From the NCBI GenBank assembly GCA_947630325.1, contig CANRHB010000005.1, forward strand, positions 1-64,000: DNA of 64,000 nt, given 5' to 3'. The translations under genes were made by a program, and so were the position numbers. The notes under the pieces were generated by a model. It worked only from the letters and a program-made list of their open reading frames with translations, searched no databases and was not told where the DNA came from. Below, one piece after another: positions 19,301 through 26,284 of this stretch (position 1 is the stretch's first letter; each line of letters begins with the position of its first letter). The DNA is from an uncultured Clostridia bacterium. GTDB taxonomy: Bacteria; Bacillota; Clostridia; Christensenellales; Borkfalkiaceae.

Positions 19301-19319
19301 GGTAGTTCCCGAATGGTAA
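13335..19319 (+). CDS. Giant surface lipoprotein with InlB-like and BspA-like LRR modules
   Basis: 1994 residues. Signal peptide with lipobox FAAC (C25) predicts lipid anchoring outside the cell. Near residues 70-105 and 205-260 lie InlB/Listeria-Bacteroides type repeats (FAGWYNGSTLL; MAGWATEADGAVVY ending LFLYAVW). A long beta-rich region of short repeating strands (about 270-1080) follows, many blocks showing GTYTxxG or GxYKxxG patterns. A BspA-like leucine-rich block spans about 1090-1330 (FNGCSVLKSV, FYACIELTTLDL, FHLCESLTKVTL, FSDCYELSEISL). More beta-rich units run to the end; no C-terminal anchor. Monocistronic, with strong promoter and terminator. Likely adhesion or glycan/protein binding; no enzyme motif seen. 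Confidence 0.8.
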   Translation: MKKTRILTVMLCITAGLGLLSFAACKPDEEKPTATLTLSAGEGGTIAQTTYEVEVGASLAEYLKEIKPTAEEGLSFAGWYNGSTLLSSETMPESGISLTAKYNVPYTISLYLADVKGTYGAATTTQETAIYGEAFTYSPSTPHYTLDTAKENKITSEKLGKGESFIAYLKRETYGVHYYVNAPAGSEADFGEEVPSASVVYGNKTVLPSDGASATPEWFRMAGWATEADGAVVYQAGEEVAPESDLFLYAVWDEAYQDRFGGGDFLFFPQTEEGVAILKRAGKEYRGTHDGNNFSFKEGDKEIVKGQVSANGTFMYYREGLDEETYRHYNAYRDVFDEDAATIKFDNYSNGTYTVGGTVKHGVISYKPSLMFYTFEGDGEHFDFIITDVLGSDGSSETVFVTVGEEFGAYYLFQFYYEETEIKADIPSVSLNLYGLGSMEFVDVENDEVIVSGSYEPKGNGVVTLKWVDEDNVSHVVNVKLLEYGGEKIVVYEDGWAGTYTDEEGNKLILDGYSGTIGSAVWTSQDGSTKKEGMYTFDYSPLGDILRLQEANGDVTSYRISIDEKFSELGDGDYKEYILYNTQLGYALLMLGENNTATVYTNVATSDEKFEGKVTKVDGQKDLMLFTSEDEQLIFEFKLYSGRKVLDDYCISDYFYPGAQIYCHYFTYYPVYEEGAQGVQFLEAEDGDKLILGPKIGTAIYGPAVYTSGDTSTVGLYNTIGSLLGHVYIEFYDYGEQEYLFFEYFAGDEDTDPSFVKLEGVSNVYYVYNPYYFTADATYTLFLFDGEKDKVAALLYSVEESETADSIFGTFTYDDATSCIVLTPDEESEYDQPISLKLGYEDGYDVFFFRNDEFGTNETITFEGNPQLTLDAYGFARYKDPDGNPLEGKYCFAEAESLSDDVYRIYAIFPVDEGSGYSGYFDIDVKNKTYVSCNRLIGVFYEDTARKETLEFNGHDEVVYENIDNEKVKGTYTVLDYDEIGRLIAEVKVGNESYQIRCYYLLDDEGDLIGHYTKEVDGEGTYVSDKREYLTVNKFGDAVYTDEYGISYSGTVTRFTEHVVSFQGEYAQNAIYCKLDGSAFSVPESGMLIDGDTLVKYLGGEETAIKIDGVVTKIAPLAFSEQIYGSNYAGAPIVSLDLNNVTEIGENAFNGCSVLKSVKGANLKTIGGSAFYACIELTTLDLPALEEIGEMAFHLCESLTKVTLEKVKTVYAGAFSDCYELSEISLPAAEKLYEGVFFDCYALKLVTLGANLTQIGTPDEVVTGVFERDSAFEQVPLKVVFEGTKAPTTVGKQLFAGVTNYSVVVPDIDTVKKFYLAEGWADYNNCVGCEGNEEYVGTYYGYNYGDICGFVLNEAAHELTGYSLVHRGAYEVREGKLYALTFDAGAENNYTERELGTFDENGNIVSSYYTYFKAGKEFTIQLGGDDTVVFTPGEYSSLAAGVAYEVPAKWTKDGTQKDAKVQLSFSASYRGTMYLKVDGDRCKIDYPYVSGGKVTASLTGFEFDPVVTRYTMSDDSLLALSQNNKEATEYTVSVVLAAIRDENNLPFSLVNVAVEKNADGTFTAKESYLFAGYSYKLTFAVNSDGTFSYTYARDRRIVVNSADGNAQVVVYQSESGEVTSVTLFINNKEVGNGEYDTKDFVLTHEKDSKVYRWLVYDYTYAGIYTFTFMGDGETLTGVLTVSGTVVQGAQDGVFVVAIYEGSTRTAFYMRGMDEVYGKVEDSDITQGEGEEYLTVQFKGNTYFVTLDLQTKSVAIVFADVTYQSSEKSDVEGSVRVTKDSDGKIESVTLTVDGKSYTQYTDYGYYYVITDGTDYFNVTLSTNGSEISELSAKEFTSGEFKVTLLVRSNNEVAGVVSATYQSKDVVVTFEYDYKNGKDIALLSFTVDGANKNYLANITDTTMNELVEKTLTTTDGNYRITLLMNGNDSVYEVIKFEQKDGEGFKELTVTYSEAVDYSDEYNYEIDITDGTYYYNYYFNIVKDGDEWKATSVVPEW

Positions 19320-19338
19320 TGTTCCGCTAAAAACGCGG

Positions 19339-19374
19339 GGCGCCCCCGTTGCGAACGCAACGGGGGCGCCTTTT
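19339..19374. terminator. Bidirectional terminator between lipoprotein and ligD
   Basis: 14 bp stem GGCGCCCCCGTTGC/GCAACGGGGGCGCC (19339-19352 with 19357-19370), loop GAAC. TTTT follows on the plus strand; TTTTT lies just beyond the stem on the minus strand. Confidence 0.9.
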
Positions 19375-19384
19375 GCATATTCCT

Positions 19385-21751
19385 CTATTTTATCGTCTGC
19401 CGCTGTTTTACTTCGAAAAAGTCCGCCCACGGGTCGGGTTTTTTTAGCCGTTTGAGCGCACCCTTCAAGGTAATTCCGTTCGGGGCGACGCGCGAAAGTT
19501 CCTCCCACGCAATGGGCATGGAGACGGGCGCGCCGCCGCGGGCGCGAAGAGAATAGGGGGCAACGCTCGTTGCGCTCTCGCTGTTCCTCTGCCAATCGAG
19601 AAAGATCTTCCCCGTCCGCGCCTTTTTGGAGATGTTCGCGGTAAAATCGTCGGGGAACCGCTCCTCCATGAGCAGGGCGACCCCCTTTGCAAACTGTTTG
19701 AACCGCTCCCCGTCCGCGCGCGGGCGGAGGGGCACCACGAGGTGATAGCCCTTGCCGCCGCTCGTTTTCAAAAAGGAGGTAAGTCCCAAACTCTCGAGCG
19801 TCTTTTTCAGTTCCCGCGCCCCTTTTCGCACCTTGGCAAGGGGAAGTCCCTCGTCGGGGTCGAGGTCAAAAACCATCACGTCCGGCTTTTCGGTTCCCTT
19901 TTTCACGCCCTGCACGTGGAATTCCACCCCATTGTACTGCGCGAGGGAGAGAACGCCTTTTTCGCTCTTTACAAAAAAACCCTCCGAGAAAAACCCTACG
20001 CCCGCAAATTCCCCCTCGAGGCGGCGACGGAAAAATGTCTCGCCCCCGATCCCCGCGGGACAGCACACCAAACTCAAGAGCCTGTCTTTGAGGTAGGGGA
20101 GCATACGGGGAACGGCGGCGGCATAGTACGCGGCAATTTCGCCCTTGGTGATTCCGTCCGCGGGGAACATCTGCTTTTCGGGGTGGGTGATGTTCACGCC
20201 GAGCACCCTCATTCCCTCCGCTTTTTTCTCCGTTTTGCTTGAACGTATGCGTTTTTGGGCGGGGAGAGGGGGCTCGGCGGTAATCGTTTCGGGCAGTTTA
20301 TCCTCTCTCAGCCCTTGAAAACTCGCCTGACGCAAGAGCCCCGCCGCCGTACGCTCGGCAAATTCCACCTGCGCGATCGTTTTTGGGCTCAGCCAGACGG
20401 CATTTTTTTCTCTGAGCGGCGGCAGGAAGGGGCACTCCTTCTGCACGAGGGGTGCGAATTTTCGCAATAGTTCGCCCTTTGTCCGCTCTGAAAAGCCGCT
20501 TCCCACCTTCCCCGCGAAGGTGAGCGTCCTTCCCTCATAGAGCCCCAAGAGGAGGGACTTCAAGCTGCCCTCTCCCTCCGTGTAGCCGCCGATGACAAAC
20601 TCCTCGTAATTCCGGAATTTGAGTTTGAGCCAATCGCCGTTTTTGCCCGCCGTGTAGGGGGAATCCGCGCGCTTGATCACGACCCCCTCCATGCCCTGCG
20701 CCTTCAACGATTTCAACTGCGTTTTTGTAATACGTTCGGTATGTTCGCTGTATTTGAGGAGGGGAGGGGCGCCGATCAAGAGGGCCTTCAACCGCTCCTT
20801 TCGCTCGGTAAGGGGGCGGTCTCTCAAATCGACGCCGTCGAGGGCAAGCAGGTCGAAGAGCACATAGCAAAGCCCGCTTTTGTGGGAAGGGTACGATTGC
20901 AGTGCGCCGAAGTCGGACCTCCCGTCCTTGCCGACCGCGATCATCTCTCCGTCCAAAACGGCGGCGCGGCCATTCAGGAGCGCATTTACCGCCTCCGCCG
21001 CGGGCAAAAATTTTTGGGTGCAGTCGTACCCGTTGCGCGTTCTGAGCGCCGTCTTGCCCTCTTCGGAGAAGGCGAGGGTGCGGTGCCCGTCGTATTTGAG
21101 TTCGAAGAGCCACCCTGCGCCCTCGGGAAGATCCTCCGTAAGATTGGCAAGCATCACGTCCGCCTTAGAGAAGGGGTTCGTGTTGCCGCTCTTTGCGATC
21201 TCCTCCATGCTCTTTCCCGAGCGCACGCCGCGGGTATATCGGGCGATTCCCGCCGTCTCCTTTGCATAGCCGTCCTTCTCCTTTATAAGGAGCCACGGCT
21301 CCCCGCGCTCCTCGCTGTTTTTGATTTTGACGAGCGCCCAATTCCCTTTTAGTCTCTCTCCGAAGAGGGTGAATTTGAGCGACCCGTTTTTGAGCCCCTT
21401 GTCGAAGTCGAGGAGGGGAGAGTACGTTCCCTCGTCCCAGAGCATCACCGTGCCGCCGCCGTATTCCCCCGCGGGGATCGTCCCCTCAAAGGACATATAG
21501 TCCACGGGGTGGTCCTCCACCCGCATGGCAAGGCGTTTGTCGAGCGCGCAGAAGGAGGGCCCCTTCGGCACCGCCCAACTCAGCGCAACGCCCTCCCATT
21601 CGAGGCGGAAATCATAGTGGTCGGCGCGCGCCAGGTGATGTTGTACGCAAAATCTCGGACTTTCGCTACTTTGCTTCACCTCTCCCGCGGGCTCTCCTGT
21701 CACCGAGAAGTCGCGCTTTTTCCGATAGGTTTCGAGTTTGTTATCATCCAT
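19385..21751 (-). CDS. ligD: Multifunctional ATP-dependent DNA ligase LigD (PE-LIG-POL)
   Basis: 788 residues performing end processing and sealing in non-homologous end joining with Ku. N-terminal 3'-phosphoesterase domain (HHLARADHYDFRLEWEG, AVPKGPS; about 35-170); ligase domain with adenylation motif ELKYDGHR near 215, DGEMIAVG, EGVVIKR and KLKFRNYEEF (to about 500); C-terminal polymerase/primase domain (about 520-788) with catalytic VFDLDPDEG and SGGKGYHLVVPL. All three domains complete, in the Pseudomonas order. ATG 21751 (MDDNKLETYRKKRDF) is chosen as the conserved N-terminus; GGGGAGG lies 14 bases upstream, and a longer in-frame extension overlaps the divergent ku start and lacks similarity. 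Confidence 0.94.
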   Translation of the reverse strand: MDDNKLETYRKKRDFSVTGEPAGEVKQSSESPRFCVQHHLARADHYDFRLEWEGVALSWAVPKGPSFCALDKRLAMRVEDHPVDYMSFEGTIPAGEYGGGTVMLWDEGTYSPLLDFDKGLKNGSLKFTLFGERLKGNWALVKIKNSEERGEPWLLIKEKDGYAKETAGIARYTRGVRSGKSMEEIAKSGNTNPFSKADVMLANLTEDLPEGAGWLFELKYDGHRTLAFSEEGKTALRTRNGYDCTQKFLPAAEAVNALLNGRAAVLDGEMIAVGKDGRSDFGALQSYPSHKSGLCYVLFDLLALDGVDLRDRPLTERKERLKALLIGAPPLLKYSEHTERITKTQLKSLKAQGMEGVVIKRADSPYTAGKNGDWLKLKFRNYEEFVIGGYTEGEGSLKSLLLGLYEGRTLTFAGKVGSGFSERTKGELLRKFAPLVQKECPFLPPLREKNAVWLSPKTIAQVEFAERTAAGLLRQASFQGLREDKLPETITAEPPLPAQKRIRSSKTEKKAEGMRVLGVNITHPEKQMFPADGITKGEIAAYYAAAVPRMLPYLKDRLLSLVCCPAGIGGETFFRRRLEGEFAGVGFFSEGFFVKSEKGVLSLAQYNGVEFHVQGVKKGTEKPDVMVFDLDPDEGLPLAKVRKGARELKKTLESLGLTSFLKTSGGKGYHLVVPLRPRADGERFKQFAKGVALLMEERFPDDFTANISKKARTGKIFLDWQRNSESATSVAPYSLRARGGAPVSMPIAWEELSRVAPNGITLKGALKRLKKPDPWADFFEVKQRQTIK

Positions 21752-21854
21752 GTTCTCAGTTTGCGCCTCCCCAACGCAAATTATGGCAAGGGGGAGAATA
21801 TTGCCCGCACGCAAGGGGCATAATCTCAACCGTTTCGAGAATAAGGGGGCAACC

Positions 21855-22667
21855 ATGGCGGCAGTTCAAAAGGGAGCCATTTCGTTCGGGCTCGTCTACA
21901 TTCCCGTGAATCTTTACACGGCGACGCAGGACAGCGACATCACCTTCAACCAGCTTCACAAGGCGGATAAGTCCCGCATCCGCTATAAAAAAGTATGCGC
22001 CCACTGCGGCAAGGAGGTGGAGGCAAAGGACATCGTGCGGGGGTACGAATACGCAAAGGACAAGTATGTCATCATCACCGACGAGGAACTCGAGTCTCTC
22101 AAAACGGAGAAGGACCGCACGATCGAGATCCTGAGTTTCACCGCCCTCGACGAGATCAGCCCCATTTACTATGATAAGGCCTATCACGTCGCGCCCCAAA
22201 GGGGGGGAGGGAAGGCGCTCGAACTTTTGAGGCAGGCGATGATGGAGACGCGGCGGGCGGCGCTCGGGAAGGCGGTGCTCGGGAATTCGGAAAAGCTCCT
22301 CCTCATTCTTCCTCGGGAGGACGGCCTGCTCGTGGAGGCCCTTCTCTATCAGGACGAGATCAAGGACATCCCCGTGGACTATGACCGCCCCGCTGTGACA
22401 GACGAGGAGCGCAACATGGCAAAGCAGCTCATCAAGAGCATGGAGGCCCCCTTTTCTCCCGAGAAATATCACGATACCTTCCGCGAAAAACTGCGCGCGC
22501 TCGTTGCGGACAAGATCGCGGGGCGGGAGACCATCGTCCCCAAAGAGGAGAAGGCGGGGCAGGCGCTCGATCTCATGGAGGCGCTCAAAGCAAGCGTAAA
22601 GAAGGCGAAACCCATCAAGGCAAAACCCGCCCGCCCGAAAACAAAGGAGATCAAAAAAGAGGCATAA
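21855..22667 (+). CDS. ku: Ku protein for bacterial NHEJ
   Basis: 270 residues, homodimeric DNA-end-binding ring that recruits LigD. MAAVQKGAISFGLVYIPVNLYTA-type N-terminus, then HKADKSRIRYKKVCAHCGKEV (the usual KRI-x-YKKV-C--CGKEV element), VRGYEY, ITDEEL and the DEISPIYYDKAYHVAP arm-and-bridge region. The C-terminus is Lys/Pro/Ala rich (about 245-270), as in Ku proteins with basic DNA-binding tails. ATG 21855 has AAGGGGG six bases upstream; in-frame codons further up overlap the ligD promoter region and are not conserved. Divergent from ligD with about 100 bases shared control region. Confidence 0.95.
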   Translation: MAAVQKGAISFGLVYIPVNLYTATQDSDITFNQLHKADKSRIRYKKVCAHCGKEVEAKDIVRGYEYAKDKYVIITDEELESLKTEKDRTIEILSFTALDEISPIYYDKAYHVAPQRGGGKALELLRQAMMETRRAALGKAVLGNSEKLLLILPREDGLLVEALLYQDEIKDIPVDYDRPAVTDEERNMAKQLIKSMEAPFSPEKYHDTFREKLRALVADKIAGRETIVPKEEKAGQALDLMEALKASVKKAKPIKAKPARPKTKEIKKEA

Positions 22668-22674
22668 AAAGAAC

Positions 22675-22698
22675 CGTCCCGACCTCAGGGTCGGGACG
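22675..22698. terminator. Terminator between convergent ku and transporter genes
   Basis: Stem CGTCCCGACC/GGTCGGGACG with loop TCAG. The T run (CTTTTTATG) lies on the minus-strand side, so it ends the transporter transcript; on the plus strand it has no T run. Nearly identical to the hairpin at 26245-26273. Confidence 0.8.
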
Positions 22699-22702
22699 TA
22701 TA

Positions 22703-24181
22703 TCAATATCCGATTTGAACGCCGATAAAGAGCATGAGAACGGTCACCGCAAATACGGCGAGTTGGAACCACCAGGTAAAACGGAACCATTTCCCGTAAG
22801 AGACTTCCGCCATCGAGAGGCCGATGAGCAGGACGGGATTGGTGGGGAGAATGACGTCGGTGAAGCCGTCCGCCATGCAGTAGGTGAGAATGACGAGATT
22901 CGCCGAGAGCCCGAGCGGTGCGCTCAGTTGCAAAAGAATGGGCAAAATCAAAAAGATTTTAGCCGATGCAGAGCCGATAAAGATCTGCAAAAAGAGAATG
23001 AGCGCATAGAGCAGGAGAATGACCTCGAAGGGGGATCTGTTTTTCAACGTCTCCACAACATTATAGAGAATGGTGCCGAGAATGCCGCCCTCATCCATAA
23101 TGAGTTTCACCGAAGAGGCAAGGGCGATCATCACGACGGCGGGGAGCATGGAGAGCATTCCCTGTCCGAGCCATTTCAACACCCGCAGAAAGTTTTTCGA
23201 GAGGATCCCGCCTGCAATGAGCCCGCCGATGAGGAAGGTGACGGAGAGAATGGGAATGGCGTAATCGGAGATGACGGGCACCGTGGCGACAACGAGCAGA
23301 ACGGCAAGTTGCGCCGCAAAAAAGATGACGTATGTCAAAAAGACCTTTCTGTCCGTCTTTCCGCCCTCTACCGAAAGGGTCGCGCGCTTTTCGCTGTCCG
23401 TTTGGTAGGTCAGCGACTTTCGGGGGTCGCGGGAGATCCTGCGGTAGTGCAGAAGGAGAAACCCGCACACCATCGCGTAAATGACGACGAACAGGATCAC
23501 GCGCATGTACATGCCGTCCGCCACCGTGATCCCCGCCTGTTCGGAGGCAAGTCCCACCGAAAAGGGATTGGTGATCGCCGCCGAGAAACCGAAACAGGCC
23601 GCCATCATACACATGCCGAGCCCCATGAGGGAATCGAACCCGAGCGAAAGGGCGAGTATCACCACGAGCGGAAGGAGGGTGACGAGCTCTTCAAACATGC
23701 CGAAGAGGCTCCCGAACGCCATAAAGAGAAGGATGAGCAGGCAGAGAATGACCTTTTTCCGCGCCGAAAATTTTTTGACGGCGGCGCCGATGATCGCCTT
23801 GATCCCGCCCGTTTTTTCGATGATCAAAAATACGCCGCTCATGACGAGCAGGAAGATGCTGATCATGATCACGCGCAGTCCGTCGTCCGAAGCGAACACG
23901 CGGAAGGGCGCGGTGATCACCCGCCAAAAGGCGATGCCGTGTATCTCGCCCGCCGTATAAACCGCTTCGCCGTCCACCATTTCATACGTCCCCTGCGGGA
24001 TAAAGAGGGTGAGAATGGCGCTTGCCGCAATGATGAGAATGAGCATGGCAAGCACCAGCAAGAACGCGCGGCGGTTGATGTGTAAAAAGGACTTTTCCTT
24101 TGCCTTTACGTCCGTTCCGGGGAGAGAGTCGGAGCGCGGTTCGTCGGATCGCAAGTCTTGATTGTCTTTCTTTTCTCTCAT
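22703..24181 (-). CDS. YfcC-like transporter (DcuC/AbgT superfamily)
   Basis: 492-residue membrane protein with a charged cytosolic N-terminus (about 35 residues) and around twelve helices. The ITNPFSVGLASEQAGI segment (about 210-225) is the characteristic hairpin of the YfcC group, with a mirrored GSASAKIFLILPIL and LILTYCMADGFTDVILPTNPVLLIG in the second half. Relatives take up amino acids, dipeptides or C4-dicarboxylates with cations; the substrate is not evident. Thirteen bases downstream of the VTT-PlsC fusion gene, so an operon with it; AAGGAT precedes the start. Confidence 0.85.
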   Translation of the reverse strand: MREKKDNQDLRSDEPRSDSLPGTDVKAKEKSFLHINRRAFLLVLAMLILIIAASAILTLFIPQGTYEMVDGEAVYTAGEIHGIAFWRVITAPFRVFASDDGLRVIMISIFLLVMSGVFLIIEKTGGIKAIIGAAVKKFSARKKVILCLLILLFMAFGSLFGMFEELVTLLPLVVILALSLGFDSLMGLGMCMMAACFGFSAAITNPFSVGLASEQAGITVADGMYMRVILFVVIYAMVCGFLLLHYRRISRDPRKSLTYQTDSEKRATLSVEGGKTDRKVFLTYVIFFAAQLAVLLVVATVPVISDYAIPILSVTFLIGGLIAGGILSKNFLRVLKWLGQGMLSMLPAVVMIALASSVKLIMDEGGILGTILYNVVETLKNRSPFEVILLLYALILFLQIFIGSASAKIFLILPILLQLSAPLGLSANLVILTYCMADGFTDVILPTNPVLLIGLSMAEVSYGKWFRFTWWFQLAVFAVTVLMLFIGVQIGY

Positions 24182-24194
24182 AAGCTATCCTTCG

Positions 24195-26108
24195 TTACTC
24201 TTTGAAATATTCTTTGAGGGCAATGCTGCATTGGTACCACTTTACGCAGAGCCGTTTGTTTTCGGGGACGAAATAATAGATCTCTTTTCCGACGTAAAGT
24301 TCGAAATCTTCGTTCACGCCGAAGAGGAGGCGGTAAACCTGGTTTCCGTTGAAGTGCACGCTGACCGTTTCCCCGTCGTCCGTGCCCTCATAGGTGAGCC
24401 CGCACCGGTCGAGACGGCATACCCCTTCCCCCGCGTGGCGCAGGCAGGTCTTGCCGTCTTTCGAGGCGTGTTTGAGTTCCACTTTGCTCTCGAGGCGGTA
24501 ATCTTCGTTTTCTTCGATCTCCTTGTCGAGGACTTCCTGTTGCCAATCGTACCAATCGCGCAGATCTTTGAAACGCCCCTCGCGGAAGGCATATCTGTCG
24601 TCGAGATGCACTTCGTTTCCGCAAACGGTACACCGAAGAGTGCGTTTTCGGGTCTCTCCCGCACCCTCCGCCCCACAGCAGGGACACTTATAGAGAATGC
24701 CCTCCAAACCCTCCGCAAGCCGCTTGTTGCGATATTTTACCTTGGGACGGGCGGCAAGCCACTCGTATTCGTCATAGTCCATCGCGCGGTCGAGTTTGTC
24801 GTTAAACGTTTTATAGTCCATCGAGGAGAGCTCCTCTGCCGAACAGAGCCTGCCGAGCGTGCACTCCACGGGGGAGCGGCGGCGGGGACCGTTGCCCCAT
24901 TTGGGTCTTGCAAAGTAATTTCCGTGGATCTTGAAAAGATAGACGTCGACGCCCGATTTGTAGATGAATTTCGCCGTTGCGTTCTGGATGCCTTCATATC
25001 TTCCCACGGTGGAGAGCCGCGCCTCGGGCATCATCAACAGCATTCCTTTTCGCTGTTTTATGGCGCGCACGCAGTTCTTTGCGCTCTCCAGATCGGCGGT
25101 AAACATGCTCTTGGGGATCACGCCGCCCATTTTCATGAGGGTGCCCATCGTCTTGTGATAAAAGTACATGCGCGCGCAGACGATGTTGGGGTAATATTTT
25201 TTGAGACGTTTTCCCGAGAAGAGAAAATCGACGAACGTCCCGTGGTTGACGAGCACGATCGACGGGCGGTTGAGTTTCCCGACGAGGTTTTTGTACTTCA
25301 CTTTGAAGTTCACTCGGACATAGACGCCCGCAAGGAAGAAGAAAAGACGGAAGAGGAGCTTGTGGGTATCCCGCAGTTCATAGTCGGAGGTGTAGGGGGT
25401 CGCGCGGCGTTTGAGATAGGCGTTGAGTTTTGCGGCAAGCGCGTTTCTCTTCAAGAACAGCACGAGCAAAATTGCGAGAAGCACGACAAAAACCGCCGCC
25501 GCCCAGATGAGGCTTGCGGTGATGGCGAGATGCCCGAGCCCGACGCCGATGAGCACGGAGGGGAGCGCCCCCAGCCCCGTAAGCAGAATGTAGCGCGGAT
25601 ATTTTAGCCCCATGCCGGCGGCGAAAAAGCAGATCATGCCGTATGGAATGGCGGGCAGGATATAGAGGATGAGCACGAGGAAGGAGACGCTTCTGGTCGT
25701 CTTTGCGCTGTTCCAATCGATGTCTATCTTCTTGGAGTAATATTCGCTCAAACGGGAGCCGAAAATTTTATAGGCGATATAGATGAGCGTATTGCCGACG
25801 AGCACGCCGATCTCGCACACGAGAATGCCGAACCACAGCCCGTAACTGACGCCCGCGATCACCTGCACGGGCTCCGCGGGCAGGAACATGAACACCACCT
25901 GCAACATGGACAAAAGGCCTATGGAGACGACGCCCCGCCAGCCGAAACGCTGTGCGTTTGCGCGGATCTCCTCCTGGGTGATCCCCTTGCGGAAAAACGC
26001 CTTGAATACCTCTATATTGTCGCCTGCAAAGAGAAATACGAGAATGGCGGCAAGGAGCAACAACCCCGCTACCGCCACAATGATCTTGACTTTCTTTTCC
26101 TTTCTCAT
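24195..26108 (-). CDS. VTT/DedA-type membrane domain fused to PlsC-like acyltransferase and zinc ribbon
   Basis: 637 residues. Residues about 8-230 form a DedA/VTT membrane domain (helices with FMFLPAEPVQVIAG and PYGMICFFAAGMG, predicted lipid scramblase fold). Residues about 275-430 form a 1-acylglycerol-3-phosphate acyltransferase domain: NHGTFVD (the NHx4D motif) near 286-292 and PEARLST near 360, in place of the usual EGTRS. A C-terminal region carries a zinc ribbon CPCCG..CTVCG (near 475-495) and a beta-rich tail. Such an arrangement would couple lyso-lipid acylation with lipid movement across the membrane. Start supported by GGAG plus the promoter at 26139. Confidence 0.85.
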   Translation of the reverse strand: MRKEKKVKIIVAVAGLLLLAAILVFLFAGDNIEVFKAFFRKGITQEEIRANAQRFGWRGVVSIGLLSMLQVVFMFLPAEPVQVIAGVSYGLWFGILVCEIGVLVGNTLIYIAYKIFGSRLSEYYSKKIDIDWNSAKTTRSVSFLVLILYILPAIPYGMICFFAAGMGLKYPRYILLTGLGALPSVLIGVGLGHLAITASLIWAAAVFVVLLAILLVLFLKRNALAAKLNAYLKRRATPYTSDYELRDTHKLLFRLFFFLAGVYVRVNFKVKYKNLVGKLNRPSIVLVNHGTFVDFLFSGKRLKKYYPNIVCARMYFYHKTMGTLMKMGGVIPKSMFTADLESAKNCVRAIKQRKGMLLMMPEARLSTVGRYEGIQNATAKFIYKSGVDVYLFKIHGNYFARPKWGNGPRRRSPVECTLGRLCSAEELSSMDYKTFNDKLDRAMDYDEYEWLAARPKVKYRNKRLAEGLEGILYKCPCCGAEGAGETRKRTLRCTVCGNEVHLDDRYAFREGRFKDLRDWYDWQQEVLDKEIEENEDYRLESKVELKHASKDGKTCLRHAGEGVCRLDRCGLTYEGTDDGETVSVHFNGNQVYRLLFGVNEDFELYVGKEIYYFVPENKRLCVKWYQCSIALKEYFKE

Positions 26109-26138
26109 CCTTCTCTCCGCCGCCTTTTTCCATATTTC

Positions 26139-26167
26139 ATTATAACCTTAAAAGGAAGGAATTGCAA
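26139..26167 (-). promoter_or_regulatory. Promoter of the VTT-PlsC / transporter operon
   Basis: Minus strand: -35 TTGCAA (26167-26162), 17 bases, -10 TATAAT (26144-26139). Confidence 0.75.
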
Positions 26168-26228
26168 GAACTTCCGCCGAAATTTGTCAATTTTTTGCGT
26201 CAAGAAAAAAAACGGTCCGAAGCGGCCG

Positions 26229-26273
26229 CAAAAAAATAAAAAAGAATCGTCCCGACCTGAGGTCGGGACGATT
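26229..26273 (-). terminator. Terminator of the 839-residue surface protein
   Basis: Stem AATCGTCCCGACC/GGTCGGGACGATT (26245-26257 with 26261-26273), loop TGA; on the minus strand it is followed by CTTTTTTATTTTTTTG. Confidence 0.93.
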
Positions 26274-26284
26274 CGGATATTTGG

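Noticed and set aside
22715..24085. Long open frame of 456 codons on the plus strand opposite the YfcC-like transporter
   Set aside because: Composition is extremely Glu/His/Asp/Arg rich and mirrors the hydrophobic codons of the minus-strand membrane protein; a typical antisense shadow.
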